Assembly: GCA_947567425.1 (NCBI GenBank) | Contig: CANOLV010000011.1 | Coordinates: forward strand, 1-64,000 | From: an uncultured Porphyromonadaceae bacterium | Lineage (GTDB): Bacteria; Bacteroidota; Bacteroidia; Bacteroidales; Muribaculaceae | Direction: 5' to 3' | Length of the DNA: 64,000 bases | Part shown: in pieces, positions 43,023 through 53,192 of the stretch | How positions within the stretch are numbered: the stretch's first letter is position 1 | Layout: each line of letters starts with the position of its first letter | The notes under the pieces: model-generated | Database searches by the model: none | Told to the model about the DNA's origin: nothing | The model's input: the letters and a program-made list of their open reading frames with translations, nothing else | Translations under genes and position numbers: made by a program

Positions 43023-43461
43023 ATTCCTCCCCGAAATACCGTGAGGCTTCCCATTCCCTGCGCTTGACCAGCCCCGGCAGGCGTTTCCCCTTCGAGTGGA
43101 CCCACCTACGGAACTCGTCGCGGATCGACGGATTCCCCGGACACGACCTTACCTTCTTCAGCAGGGTCGAGCTTCGCAGGTTCCCCGCGCCGAGGTTGTA
43201 GGTGAAGCTCACCAGCGCGTCGTACTGGCACTGGCTCAGGTTCGTCCCGCCCACGGCCATGTCGACCGCACGCTCCGTCCCCGCTATGTCGCCCTCGAAG
43301 AGCGCGTCGGCCCTCGCCTCCGTTATCCGCAGTCCTTTCGCAACGTCGGCCCCAGTATGGCCGTAGCCCACGGTCAGCACGCCGGAGGGGCATCTATAGG
43401 CTTCGAGCCTCAGTCCCTCGAACTCCTTGATCTTCGCTTTCGCGTATTCACTTGTTTTCAT
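43021..43461 (-). CDS. GH24 endolysin (lysozyme)
   Basis: This muramidase degrades peptidoglycan at lysis. Starting at MKTSEYAKAKIKEFEG gives 146 residues. The GH24 triad spacing E-8-(D/C)-5-T is met by Glu15, Cys24 and Thr30, followed by VGYGHTG. The rest, with QYDALVSFTYNLGAGNL, is typical. Using Cys instead of Asp in the triad is known in several phage lysozymes. No signal sequence, so a holin or export helper is needed. Confidence 0.92.
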   Translation of the reverse strand: MKTSEYAKAKIKEFEGLRLEAYRCPSGVLTVGYGHTGADVAKGLRITEARADALFEGDIAGTERAVDMAVGGTNLSQCQYDALVSFTYNLGAGNLRSSTLLKKVRSCPGNPSIRDEFRRWVHSKGKRLPGLVKRREWEASRYFGEE

Positions 43462-43478
43462 ACAGTATTCAATGTCTG

Positions 43479-43829
43479 TTAATAATCGCTCGGAGGTATG
43501 CGGTCGGCGCATCCGTGCTTGTGGCACTTCTTCACCTCCGCCTCCTTAAGCAAAAGTTCCACCTCGTGACGGCGGTGCATCTCCTCCATCCGCGCTTTCT
43601 GTTCGGCGCGGAGTTCGGCATACAGGCTGTCGATTTTAGCGTCACGCTCGGCCAGCCTTTTTTCAAGCCAGTCCACCTGCTTGCGTTCGTTCTCGTTTTC
43701 GACTTCCACTACTTCGGCCACGTCGCGGCGGTCGGAGGTCTTGCGCCCCAACCACCATTTGACGGCCTCGATAACGCCCTGTACGCCTCCGACGGTTCCG
43801 AGCAATGCCAGTATCTGCGACGTGTCCAT
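43479..43829 (-). CDS. Phage lysis-cassette protein with N-terminal membrane helix and coiled coil
   Basis: 116 residues from MDTSQILALLGTVGG. Residues 5-28 form one membrane-compatible helix (ILALLGTVGGVQGVIEAVKWWLG). Residues 45-100 are a strongly charged coiled coil, and the tail has a Cys-His cluster (KKCHKHGC). Seventeen bases upstream of the endolysin. It could be a holin or a holin-associated protein; a single helix with a long coiled coil is not diagnostic. Confidence 0.6.
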   Translation of the reverse strand: MDTSQILALLGTVGGVQGVIEAVKWWLGRKTSDRRDVAEVVEVENENERKQVDWLEKRLAERDAKIDSLYAELRAEQKARMEEMHRRHEVELLLKEAEVKKCHKHGCADRIPPSDY

Positions 43830-43842
43830 CATACCGCCCGGT

Positions 43843-44268
43843 TTACTGTCCCAGGAAAGCGTCGCGGAGCGCGACCACCGCGCCGACCGACCATCCCGGA
43901 TTCGAGTCCGCAAGCTTCTCTATAATCTCTTCCGTAAGTTCGGCCTTGACCTCGCGCTCCGAACCGTACTCCGGACGCGCCACCTCGTCGACCGCCTTTT
44001 CATAATCGGCCCAACGCCGTTTCACCTCCCCGCGCTCCGCTTCCGGCAGGGAGTCTACGGTCTGCATCTTTCCGGCAAGCTCCTCGTAGTCCTCCGGACG
44101 GCACTTCTCCTGCGCCTCCTTAATGAAAGCGTCCCACCTGCGACCCTCCTCGCGCATGGCCACGACAGCCTTTACCACCGCGGTCTTCTCCTTCGATTCA
44201 AGTTTAGACATCTGCGCCGCGCCCAGCAGTGCAAGAAGCTCGATCAATTCTCCGGTCTTGATTTTCAT
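43843..44268 (-). CDS. Phage protein of unknown function
   Basis: 141 residues, almost all helical and highly charged, opening with a short hydrophobic stretch (GELIELLALLGAAQ) and ending VGAVVALRDAFLGQ. It lies between the tail-tip genes and the lysis cassette. Not recognised. Confidence 0.6.
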   Translation of the reverse strand: MKIKTGELIELLALLGAAQMSKLESKEKTAVVKAVVAMREEGRRWDAFIKEAQEKCRPEDYEELAGKMQTVDSLPEAERGEVKRRWADYEKAVDEVARPEYGSEREVKAELTEEIIEKLADSNPGWSVGAVVALRDAFLGQ

Positions 44269-44293
44269 AATGATTCGTTTTTTTAAGTTGTTG

Positions 44294-44638
44294 TTAATTC
44301 ATTTCCACTGCCACTGTCGAGCCGTACACGCCCTTTACGAAAGCGTCGATGGCGGTGAGCACTTCCACGCGCTCCGCCGTCTCCATGTCCTGCGGGAACT
44401 CGTATGTGCCGTCCGAGCCTTTTCGTGCCGTGAACGTCGACCTGTCCGCGCGTTCCATTCCCATCTCGTCCACAGTCGGCTCTCCCGATCTGCGGGCTGT
44501 GCCGTTGTACACCTCTACGACCGCGCCCGAATTTGCAGTCACGTCCGCCTCGATGTCATACTTGCGGTCTGCATCTCCCGCGTTGCTCACTCTCACCGTC
44601 GCCGACATCAGCGACACCACTTTGATTCTCTTTTCCAT
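44294..44638 (-). CDS. Phage protein of unknown function
   Basis: 114 residues, beta-like first half (VSLMSATVRVSNAGDADRK), then an acidic helical part. Possibly a small virion or tail-tip accessory, judging only by place between the receptor-region protein and the lysis genes. Confidence 0.55.
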   Translation of the reverse strand: MEKRIKVVSLMSATVRVSNAGDADRKYDIEADVTANSGAVVEVYNGTARRSGEPTVDEMGMERADRSTFTARKGSDGTYEFPQDMETAERVEVLTAIDAFVKGVYGSTVAVEMN

Positions 44639-44668
44639 TGTCTAAAAAAATTATATGGTTGATAAATT

Positions 44669-46048
44669 CTATTTGCTGATAACAACGAGCATATTCTGCA
44701 ACGTCGTGAACGACCGCCCCGAATCGTGGCTCACCTGTATCGGGAACACCCCCTGATACGGCAGTTGGTTCGCCTTGAAGTTCGTAACAGCCTTGTCAAA
44801 CCGCAGGTAAACCGTGGCCGAATGCGTAGGCGAAGTATTCGGGTTGATGGTCTGCGACGTGATCTCCGTGCCGTTCGCATTGACGAGCCTCCCGCCTATC
44901 CATACCGTCTGCGTCCCCCCCTGCGCCGTAGTCTCGATGCGGAACTGCGTCTGCGCCCCGGAGCCGTGGTGCCCTATGTTGATCTGATTCGAGGTCTGAT
45001 TGTCGAGCGTCAGGATGCCGTATGCCGTGCCGTCCCAGTTTGCGGGCAGATACGCTCCGGACGACGGTATATGCGACGGAGTAGGCACAAGCGTGCCGTC
45101 CACGCGTTTCACCCCTGCGCACCACGAAAACGCCGTGACCTTCACCCATGCCATCTGATACGGACGCATAAACACATAGCCCGCGTTGGCCGAGTCGGTA
45201 GGGAGCGGATAATACTTCTTTGACTGCTGATGATACAATCCTGCCACCAACACATATATAGGGCGCGTGTCGTCCGTCACTGTTGCAGGCATGCTGTTAA
45301 TCCTGAACCTCGCGTATGCATATCCGGCCCATGCATAGTCTGTCGCTCCGGAGCTTGTCGCCACGGTTCCTGTAGATGTAGTCTCATTACCCTGTGCGTC
45401 AAAGTTAACTACCGTCAGTTGTTCCGGACCAGACCAAAGCGACGTATCGTCCCACTTAGACTTGTCCGTGCCGGACGGTATGCGGTAGACCGCAACGCAG
45501 TATTTTGCATAGTACAAAGCGTCTCCACCAGTATTCCGGAAATCCTCCAAGGTGAGGTTCGTCCGTTTGCCGTTGATTCGCTCACCCGGTACGGGGGTCT
45601 TTGCTCCTACAGTTACGACACCGCCTTGGAACAGATCTATCTGTATTTCCTGCCCCGATCTCCATCCCGAAGCCACCATAGGTATTGCGACATTGTTGTA
45701 TCCGTCCCAGTCGAGATCGCGCTGGTGGTCCTGCGCCCGGTTCGGAGGGAGATAAACCCACGATGCGGACTTATACAACGTCTTCAAGTCCGAAGATCCG
45801 GACGGAATGCTCAATCCGAAGTTGCCGTCCTCGGCGCAGAACTGCGCTTCGGTCAGTTCTCCGGGATTGCTGTGACGGACAGGCTTGTGATAACTCCACA
45901 TATTGGTCTTGCCGTGTGCGTTGGAGTTGATGTAGTTGATATTCCATCCGTCCGAGCGTCTGGCCACGCCGAGCACCACGTAAGGCTCGTATGTCGAGAT
46001 TCCCCCGTTGGCGTTAGCCTCAATCTTTTTACCGTTGTCTGTTATCAT
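44669..46048 (-). CDS. Phage distal tail / receptor-region protein
   Basis: 459 residues rich in Gly, Ser, Thr, Asn, Trp and Tyr, with beta-strand patterning and no membrane segment. It ends in a beta-rich domain (HSATVYLRFDKAVTNF ... VSHDSGRSFTTLQNMLVVISK). It directly follows the long fibre gene and is probably a fibre-tip or adhesin component that binds host surface glycans. No specific family recognised. Confidence 0.6.
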   Translation of the reverse strand: MITDNGKKIEANANGGISTYEPYVVLGVARRSDGWNINYINSNAHGKTNMWSYHKPVRHSNPGELTEAQFCAEDGNFGLSIPSGSSDLKTLYKSASWVYLPPNRAQDHQRDLDWDGYNNVAIPMVASGWRSGQEIQIDLFQGGVVTVGAKTPVPGERINGKRTNLTLEDFRNTGGDALYYAKYCVAVYRIPSGTDKSKWDDTSLWSGPEQLTVVNFDAQGNETTSTGTVATSSGATDYAWAGYAYARFRINSMPATVTDDTRPIYVLVAGLYHQQSKKYYPLPTDSANAGYVFMRPYQMAWVKVTAFSWCAGVKRVDGTLVPTPSHIPSSGAYLPANWDGTAYGILTLDNQTSNQINIGHHGSGAQTQFRIETTAQGGTQTVWIGGRLVNANGTEITSQTINPNTSPTHSATVYLRFDKAVTNFKANQLPYQGVFPIQVSHDSGRSFTTLQNMLVVISK

Positions 46049-46068
46049 ATATCTTCAATTCAGCATTT

Positions 46069-49000
46069 TCAATTCAGTCTCGATTCAAGCTGGTACACCC
46101 TCGCTTTCAATGAAGCTATCTCAGTCCACAAGGCATCAATCTCGGAATCCGGCACCGAGTCCGACATCAGGGCTATGCCAGAATCCTCCAAATCCGTCGC
46201 CGACTTCGACGCCGACGCCGGACCCTTTGCCGTGACCTGGCCGTCGGAGTAGATGCCGTGCGAGAAGTGGAACATCGCCAGAGTCGAGTCCCACTGGATG
46301 TAGCCGTTGCCGATCTTCAGCTTGAAGTTCGACCCTCCGAGGATGCGCAGGGCGTTGTCCTCGTCCGCGATGATGCGTGCCGTGAAGTCCGCCGTCGACT
46401 GCCCGAAGTGGAAGTCGATGTAGGGCGTGCCGTGGATCAGTTCGATACCGCCGGGCATCACCACCGAAGAATTCTTGGTCGACGAGTTGTAGGCCTGCAG
46501 GTTGCCGTTCAGCGTCTGCACCGTGTTCGCATGCACCGTCAACTGTGTCATCTGCGCCCCATTCAGCGCGGATATGTGGTTGGTGCCGTTTGTAAGCTGT
46601 AGCCACCCTCCGGAGGAGTAGGTTATCCGGCCCCACTGGTTGAACCAGATGTCGCCCGTGGCGCGGAAGGAGCCGTCCACGTCGAAGGTGTATGCCGGAG
46701 CCGAGGTTCCGATGCCTACGTTGCCGTTTGTCAGAATGTTGATTGCGTCTGTACCTGAATTGTAACCGATGCCGAATCGGCTATCGGCGAACATCCCCAT
46801 GCGGAAATAGTTTGCTGTCTGGTTGGTGTTGTAGAAGCGAATGAAAGCACCGCCTCCTGTCTCGTTACGGTAAAGCGCAATACCGGTCTCACCGGTGTAG
46901 TTGATGGTCATAGCCCCGTCAACGTTGTTGCCGTAGAAGTTCTGCCCCCACAGCTTGTAGGTCCCTTGAAGGCGGGTCGCGCTGGCGACGTTGTCTGTGG
47001 TGTTCGCCAGGCGCCTCCAGCCCGGACTATAATCTTTGCCGTGGAACCGGTAGACGAATACCGCGTTGGTGACACCCTTGGGACTTGATGACGGAGCCGT
47101 AGATATGCGGATGTGGTAAGCTCCCGTATTGCCGAACACCTCTATCGTAGCCCCGGCCAATTGAATATCGCCACAGCCCGTGTCGGTTATTATGTAGTTG
47201 TTGGCATAGGCCCATGTCCCCCGCGCCACCCAATAAGGTTGATTGAACGCACCGACGGCTTTCAGCAGATCGATGAACTCCTCCGTCGTGCAGTCCTTCA
47301 GTGTTCCGCCGAAACTGTATTCTCCGTATGCACGGCAGAATCCAGTCGCATGCACGCCGTCCAACAGGTCGGCATTGAGGTTGGTGCATAATGTGGTGGT
47401 ATTGGCGGTATAATACGGTGCGTCAACAAGCTTGCTGAATATAAATCTATTTTCTACTGCTGTTATCTTTGAATACTCCACATCTGCCTCACGGAAACTC
47501 AGCACCGTGTACTTCTCACCGTCTGTGTTGTTGAATATCAGCTTTGTGTCACCTCCCATCTGCAGTCCCAACGGACCCGTCATCGTGTCGCCCGCCTTCG
47601 CCACCGCACCTATCACCGAGCGGACATTTGAGGGCGAGATGGCCCGCAGTTCATATCCGTTCCACGCCGCAAGCCACGAGGCCGTCGTCAATCCCGACGC
47701 GCCGTAGTTCAGATATGTCGCGGTGCCGTTCGTGCGGTCGCGCAGGGTGCTGACATAGGAGGTGTAGTTGTCCTCGCGCAGAACCGCCTTGGTGTTGTAT
47801 GTCAATTCGTTGTTGCCGACTATCAGCGAGTAGTTCCCCGCCTTGTCGTTCCAAACCTCCGACGAGCCGACGGGATTGAATATCAACCTCTGGGCGGTAT
47901 TGTGATAGCAGATATTTGCGATGGCCGTGCTTCCGTCGGTTTTTATCCACCGCATGGCTACGGCGTTGGACGTGTCTGTATTCATCCGGAAGTCCACCGC
48001 GCCGAGGAACATCTTCCTGCCTTTGACGAACTGGTCAGTGTCGATCGTCACCGCATCCGTGATGCCGTAGCCTCCGAGCGTGGTGGGCTTACCCGTGATG
48101 GCCGACCAAGCCATCGAGGTCGGGATGTCGGAGGTCACGGCGAGCGTCCCGGACTTCTTGGGCAGGGTCAGCTGAAAGTCCACGCCGTTTGCGGTGCGAG
48201 TATCGTGGTAGTAATTGATATAGCAGGTGTCGCCCAGCGAGCCTATCTCACACTTTCCGGTCAGCGTCTTGAACCCGAGCACCGGACTCCAGCCGTCTTT
48301 CGAGCCTCCGTTGGTAGCTATGAACTTACCGCGCACCGCCGAACTCAGCCACCACGACGACGAATTGTTCTGGCTCTGCGACACGACGTTGCTGAAAGTC
48401 TTGGCACCGCTCACCGTCTGAGTCGTGTCCCGCGTGACGTAATCCCCTTTCGGCTGGTACAGCGTCTGCGCCTCCGTCTTTGACAGCTTCGTCTGGAAAA
48501 GCTCCCATCCGAGGTTCGCACCCAAAGCGTCCGTAGTGCCGGTGCCGGGGTCCGACGACGGCCACGACTTCATCAGCCCGAACAGCGAGCCAGAACCGCC
48601 ACCGCTCCCCGCCGACGAGTTGCCAGGGCCTTTGCCGGATACCTGCCCCTCCGAGTACAGGCCGGTCGACACCTTCAGCATCTTAGCCGAAGAGTCCCAA
48701 GTAAGGACGGCGTCGCCTATCCGTAGGCTGTCGGTAGAAATGGTGCCGATGCTCGCCTTAACGAAATAGGCATACCCTGCGTTGGAAATGGATGCCACGT
48801 TAGTGCCGGAACTGGCGTTGCGGAATATCCAGCCGCGATTGTCCGCTCCGGCCATGGTGAAATACGTGGCCCAATCGCCGCTCACGTGGTTGCACGTGCC
48901 CAAATGCGATGTCTTCGCGAATAGGATGCCGTAGTTGGGCACGTTGTTAGCCGAGCCGTAAAGCGACAGTCCGAGATTTGACTTGCCGTCGGTCTGTTGG

Positions 49001-50931
49001 ACGCTTAGAGAGCCGCCAGCACAGATGTTTGACGATGTGGAAATCACTCCGCTCGCCAGTATGCCACCCACGTCTGACAGACTGCCCGACACGTTCCCGG
49101 TTCCGTCAAATGACTGCCCCCAAAGAGTGCGAGCGGTCTGTAGCTTTGTGGCCGAGGCGACGTTGTCTGTGGTAAAGGCCAACGTCTTTTCGTAGTAGAC
49201 TCCGCCGTTCGTCCCGAACACCCTGGGATTGTTAAGGAGCGGTATCGACAGGAAGTAGGCGTACTGCGGATAGCCGTCCTTGTAGGCGTCCGCCGCGTAT
49301 ACGCTTCCGATCACGAACCGCTGGCTGTTCGGTGTCAGAGTCCCCATGAAGTTCGGGCCGTCGATCTTCGAGCCGTACTGAGAGCTTCCAGTAATGCGCT
49401 TCAGGAAGTTCCGGTAGTTCGACTCGTCGCCGGTGTCGCCGTTGTTGACCCCGCTGTACGAACCGAAGTCGCGCCACACAGGTATCTGACCCCTTTGGTG
49501 TCCGGCATGGATGCCGTCGAGCAGGTCCGCGTCCAAGCCCGAACCTGCACCGTCGTTGCCCGCGTGCCAGACGGTATTGCCTCCGAAATGAAGAGTGCCG
49601 TCATCCTTTATTCCAAAATATTTGTTGCAGGTATAATTGTAGAGATTAACTCCATGTGCGGGATGATACCCCATCCACCCCTTGGCATTAGTACTCATCT
49701 GGAATCTCATTCCCACCTCCGTTGTTGATGCCGTGTTGATGTTCAACGGAGCGGTGGCAGAACCGTTGAGAAGCGTCCCTCCGGTCAGAGGCAGGTAGTT
49801 GCCGAGTGCAGACGACAGGGCGTAGGTGTTGCTGTCCACCGACCCGTCCGCTTTCAGGAACTGCGCGGACGTTCCGCCAGCGCGACAGAAGGAGGCCGCA
49901 ATGACTTTTGCATAGCCACCTCCACCGTTGCCCATATTGTACGAGGTAATAGAGCCGTCAGTGCCACCGCACGTCCGGTAGTTAAGCCACAGATTCCCGG
50001 CATAACCGCTCGGCACCATAGTTATCTCGTTGTTACGGTGGACCAGGTCGTTGGAGGATTTAAGCCGGGCATAGTCCCCCTTGGCCTGATATACGGAGTC
50101 GGCCTTGGCCTTGACGTATGCCCAGATAGACGAGGCCGGCCGGCGGTAGAACAGGCGCGTGGCCGTCGGGTCCACGTTCGAGGTCACGAACTCCATAGAG
50201 TCGGTCACTGTTCCGGTAGCCTGGTACAGAGCCTGCACAAGCTCGCTCACGCCCGCGTGGGTGCCGTTGCTTCCGTCCACCTTAATCCGGTTCGACTCCA
50301 CCGCCGACATCCGTCCCGACAAGGCCGAGATCGAATTGTAGTTCGTAACCGTGCGGTCGTACAGGGCCTTGCCCGACTTACCGCTGACTACGTAGGCGTC
50401 GAACGCCGTGGTGTAGTCGCCCCACGTGCCGTCGTAGCGGTCATACGACGCGCCCCCGCCGGTCCCGCCCGAGCTTCCGTCGCCCCCGCCGTAAGGCCCC
50501 TTGGCCGACAATTGTTTAAGCGAATAAAGCGATACCTTAGCTTTCAAGGCCTCAGCCATAGTAGCCTTCGACCACGGTAAATCATTTCCAGAAGAGTCTA
50601 CTGGAACAAATAACGATTCCACTCCGGAGATAAAATTGTCAATTCTATGTCGGGTCGGGCTGTCTGTGGTAAGATCGTATGCGGAATCAGCATATCCAGC
50701 CTTTATTTTTTCAAGTACCGGCGCGTCGTCAGCATCAAATCCCGACAAACGCGCATAGCCATCCGAATCTATTCGGATCTTGTCGAGGTCGGCCAGATTG
50801 TTGTGCGAATGCCCGTCTGTAGCCGTCGATGCAGTCACAGCAACAGCTACGGCGGTGCCCAATGCCCGAAGCCTCTTACTCCTTGGCTTTCCGGGGCGTA
50901 TATCTGTCGTAAGTAGGTATTCTTTCGCCAT
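46069..50931 (-). CDS. Giant phage tail fibre protein
   Basis: 1620 residues from the ATG at 50931 (MAKEYLLTTDIRPGK), two bases after the stop of the tail hub gene. A TTG two codons earlier is an alternative. Fibre repeats are plain: NVASATKLQ and NVASATRLQ followed by LWGQSF/LWGQNF, and LDADLLDGIHAG and LNADLLDGVHATG. A module with TWDS/QWDS, GLYSEGQV or GIYSDGQV and a KGP linker occurs in the middle and again at the C terminus. The tail ends in a short coiled coil (EIASLKARVYQLESRLN). It likely forms a trimeric receptor-binding fibre. Confidence 0.88.
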   Translation of the reverse strand: MAKEYLLTTDIRPGKPRSKRLRALGTAVAVAVTASTATDGHSHNNLADLDKIRIDSDGYARLSGFDADDAPVLEKIKAGYADSAYDLTTDSPTRHRIDNFISGVESLFVPVDSSGNDLPWSKATMAEALKAKVSLYSLKQLSAKGPYGGGDGSSGGTGGGASYDRYDGTWGDYTTAFDAYVVSGKSGKALYDRTVTNYNSISALSGRMSAVESNRIKVDGSNGTHAGVSELVQALYQATGTVTDSMEFVTSNVDPTATRLFYRRPASSIWAYVKAKADSVYQAKGDYARLKSSNDLVHRNNEITMVPSGYAGNLWLNYRTCGGTDGSITSYNMGNGGGGYAKVIAASFCRAGGTSAQFLKADGSVDSNTYALSSALGNYLPLTGGTLLNGSATAPLNINTASTTEVGMRFQMSTNAKGWMGYHPAHGVNLYNYTCNKYFGIKDDGTLHFGGNTVWHAGNDGAGSGLDADLLDGIHAGHQRGQIPVWRDFGSYSGVNNGDTGDESNYRNFLKRITGSSQYGSKIDGPNFMGTLTPNSQRFVIGSVYAADAYKDGYPQYAYFLSIPLLNNPRVFGTNGGVYYEKTLAFTTDNVASATKLQTARTLWGQSFDGTGNVSGSLSDVGGILASGVISTSSNICAGGSLSVQQTDGKSNLGLSLYGSANNVPNYGILFAKTSHLGTCNHVSGDWATYFTMAGADNRGWIFRNASSGTNVASISNAGYAYFVKASIGTISTDSLRIGDAVLTWDSSAKMLKVSTGLYSEGQVSGKGPGNSSAGSGGGSGSLFGLMKSWPSSDPGTGTTDALGANLGWELFQTKLSKTEAQTLYQPKGDYVTRDTTQTVSGAKTFSNVVSQSQNNSSSWWLSSAVRGKFIATNGGSKDGWSPVLGFKTLTGKCEIGSLGDTCYINYYHDTRTANGVDFQLTLPKKSGTLAVTSDIPTSMAWSAITGKPTTLGGYGITDAVTIDTDQFVKGRKMFLGAVDFRMNTDTSNAVAMRWIKTDGSTAIANICYHNTAQRLIFNPVGSSEVWNDKAGNYSLIVGNNELTYNTKAVLREDNYTSYVSTLRDRTNGTATYLNYGASGLTTASWLAAWNGYELRAISPSNVRSVIGAVAKAGDTMTGPLGLQMGGDTKLIFNNTDGEKYTVLSFREADVEYSKITAVENRFIFSKLVDAPYYTANTTTLCTNLNADLLDGVHATGFCRAYGEYSFGGTLKDCTTEEFIDLLKAVGAFNQPYWVARGTWAYANNYIITDTGCGDIQLAGATIEVFGNTGAYHIRISTAPSSSPKGVTNAVFVYRFHGKDYSPGWRRLANTTDNVASATRLQGTYKLWGQNFYGNNVDGAMTINYTGETGIALYRNETGGGAFIRFYNTNQTANYFRMGMFADSRFGIGYNSGTDAINILTNGNVGIGTSAPAYTFDVDGSFRATGDIWFNQWGRITYSSGGWLQLTNGTNHISALNGAQMTQLTVHANTVQTLNGNLQAYNSSTKNSSVVMPGGIELIHGTPYIDFHFGQSTADFTARIIADEDNALRILGGSNFKLKIGNGYIQWDSTLAMFHFSHGIYSDGQVTAKGPASASKSATDLEDSGIALMSDSVPDSEIDALWTEIASLKARVYQLESRLN

Positions 50932-50933
50932 CG

Positions 50934-53192
50934 TCAATCGTTATTTCTATATTCGTCGGGGCGCAGTTCGGTGATAGTCGCGTCGCTTGTATCAGCTATC
51001 ACGTCCTGAACGTCGGACGTTATTATAAATTTCTTATCTCCCTGGTTCCGTTCAGAGCATGTCACAGCTCCGCCGTATACAATCCGCATCTCGCCCGACA
51101 GCGTGGTGCGTCTGTCGGCGAACTGACTGAACATGGTGCCAATCAAAAGGTTTTCAATCTGAGTGGTGTGTCCGGCACGTGTAAGCGAGGTTATCTGCTC
51201 GCCTGTATCGGCTGAGTAGTACGCGCCCCTCGCAGTCGGTATGCCTCCGGCACAGCTTCCGCAGATGGTGTCAATTTCCAAATCTTCCTTAGCGTCAGGA
51301 TTGATGACACCGTTATATTCCACGTCGTCGGTGCTTATCGTACGGTCATAGAGGTTGTTATTAACCATCTCCACCTCCGGAAGTTTGCACAAAAGCCAGC
51401 AGAATTTTTGCCAAAGACTGCGCGTGTTGATAATGGAGGTCGAACTGAGCGCGGTGTCGCCGTCGCTTATCATCCAACCGCTTTCGCGCACTTCTACCCA
51501 TAGCTCTCCCCCGAACTTCCCGGCATTGGGATAAGGCAGATACTGGCCGTCGTCGGCTTTCTGCATCGCGACGCTAAGTTTACCGCTGTGCGGATTGATG
51601 GCCGTGCGGTTGCGCTTCCATCCGCCCACTGCCGACTTCTCGGCTCGGTCTTCCGTGTCGTAGTAGCACAGATAGCCCCATACCGACGGGATTCCGGCAG
51701 ATGCCTCCTTGACCCACTGCCCACGTGACCATCCGAGGTGAGCTATTTTCATTGTGTCCATGTCGTGAGTGACCACTGAACGGTTGTCCCAGCAGTATAT
51801 GTCGGAAGAACCTTCGGGACGGAATTTCACCGTCACAGGCACATATAGGAAGTTTCCGCGGCGGTTCCAATTTTCTTCCCAATCCTTCTGCTTGATGTCG
51901 CCCATGTTCTCTGCCTCCTCGAACGGATTAATGCGGTAGTCCATGAGCATTTCAAGCGTCAGGCGCACCTGTATGCTGTCAGGATTGTCGATGTGCGGAA
52001 TCTGTACAGGATGGCTCTTGAATATGACACCTCCGACTTTCGATGTGGTCCCGGCCAGCACGCCGAACTGCAATCCGTGTTCTTTCCATACGACGCTTTT
52101 GTCCGGTGCGATCCTTATGCCCGGCCATCGCAGGGCTACACCCTCAGCCTCGTTGCCTGAATATTTCGGTACGATCTTGAAATATTCAGCGTCCTTGTCG
52201 ATTATCTTGGAGTTGTCTCCATTGTCGCTGACCCACAGATTAAATCCGATGTCGTCGGTGTCTGCCATCTCGTCGAATCCGTTTGACGAATGGTAGGAAA
52301 ACAGAGTGCCTGAGTCGGTCGGAAGGCCGTATTCGTTGTTAAGAGCCGACAGGCTTGTGTCGATGTCCTCATTCCAACAGTCGCCGGAGCCGATGGAAGT
52401 CCCCTGTGCGTATGCGCTCCAAGTGACCTTAACATTATTATATACCTTATCGGTACTAAGGATCTGGCTGTCTCCATCCCATTCCACCGACTTCATAGGA
52501 GCGTCGAGGTACAGCGCGTTGAAGTCATATATATAGATGTGTCCGGCGCGTTGCACCATGTGAAGACCGAGCGGGCACAACACTCCCTCCACCACATCTT
52601 TCAGCGACAAGGCTTCGCCGTCTTCGTCATAGAAATTGTCGCTCCGCACCGATATGCCGTCAATACCGGCCTTGGTCTTACCGTCGCTAAAATATGTCGA
52701 TGTTAGCGAGTGGTCGAGACCCGAATGCCTTATCCCGGATTTCTCCAAAGCATAGCGTATTATTTCGCCTACCCTGCGCATCCCGGACAGGTCATATCTT
52801 TGGCGGTCGAGTATGCCGAAGTCGGAGAATGTCAGCGTCACCGGGTACTTGTCAAGCCGTTCGTACGGCTCTTCGTAAAATTCAGGGTCGAGCGCACCGC
52901 TCCAATAAAGTGCGCCGGAGCGGTATACGTCCATGCGGATGCGTCCGGGGGCGATGGTGTATAAATCTTCATAGGTTCTATCGCCAGGGCTTTCGACCCG
53001 TAGTGTGGCTGTGCTTCCGCACACGGTCTCCTCCTTGGCGCAATTCCATTCCATCACAAGCGGGCTGTCGGCTTCAAATGTCAGTGAGCCGATTTTATCA
53101 AACGGCGCATCGGCATCCTGCAATATTTCCACGCGCCACACAATACCTGCGCGGCTCAGAAATTCGCCCATATATCTTAGATACTTTGCCAT
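50934..53192 (-). CDS. Phage tail hub-like (tail-associated) protein
   Basis: 752 residues. The N terminus (LRYMGEFLSRAGIVWRVEIL) and following beta domain with YPVTLTFSDFGILDRQRYDLSG resemble a tail-hub/baseplate protein that closes the tail tube. It lies between tape measure and fibre, where distal tail and hub genes sit in siphophages. Its start shares one base with the tape measure stop (TGATG), so translation is coupled. No lysozyme or peptidase motif seen. Confidence 0.65.
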   Translation of the reverse strand: MAKYLRYMGEFLSRAGIVWRVEILQDADAPFDKIGSLTFEADSPLVMEWNCAKEETVCGSTATLRVESPGDRTYEDLYTIAPGRIRMDVYRSGALYWSGALDPEFYEEPYERLDKYPVTLTFSDFGILDRQRYDLSGMRRVGEIIRYALEKSGIRHSGLDHSLTSTYFSDGKTKAGIDGISVRSDNFYDEDGEALSLKDVVEGVLCPLGLHMVQRAGHIYIYDFNALYLDAPMKSVEWDGDSQILSTDKVYNNVKVTWSAYAQGTSIGSGDCWNEDIDTSLSALNNEYGLPTDSGTLFSYHSSNGFDEMADTDDIGFNLWVSDNGDNSKIIDKDAEYFKIVPKYSGNEAEGVALRWPGIRIAPDKSVVWKEHGLQFGVLAGTTSKVGGVIFKSHPVQIPHIDNPDSIQVRLTLEMLMDYRINPFEEAENMGDIKQKDWEENWNRRGNFLYVPVTVKFRPEGSSDIYCWDNRSVVTHDMDTMKIAHLGWSRGQWVKEASAGIPSVWGYLCYYDTEDRAEKSAVGGWKRNRTAINPHSGKLSVAMQKADDGQYLPYPNAGKFGGELWVEVRESGWMISDGDTALSSTSIINTRSLWQKFCWLLCKLPEVEMVNNNLYDRTISTDDVEYNGVINPDAKEDLEIDTICGSCAGGIPTARGAYYSADTGEQITSLTRAGHTTQIENLLIGTMFSQFADRRTTLSGEMRIVYGGAVTCSERNQGDKKFIITSDVQDVIADTSDATITELRPDEYRNND

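Noticed and set aside
46069-46200. C-terminal intramolecular chaperone (S74-type) domain on the fibre
   Set aside because: The ending has a short coiled coil but no catalytic Ser/Lys pattern or length for S74.
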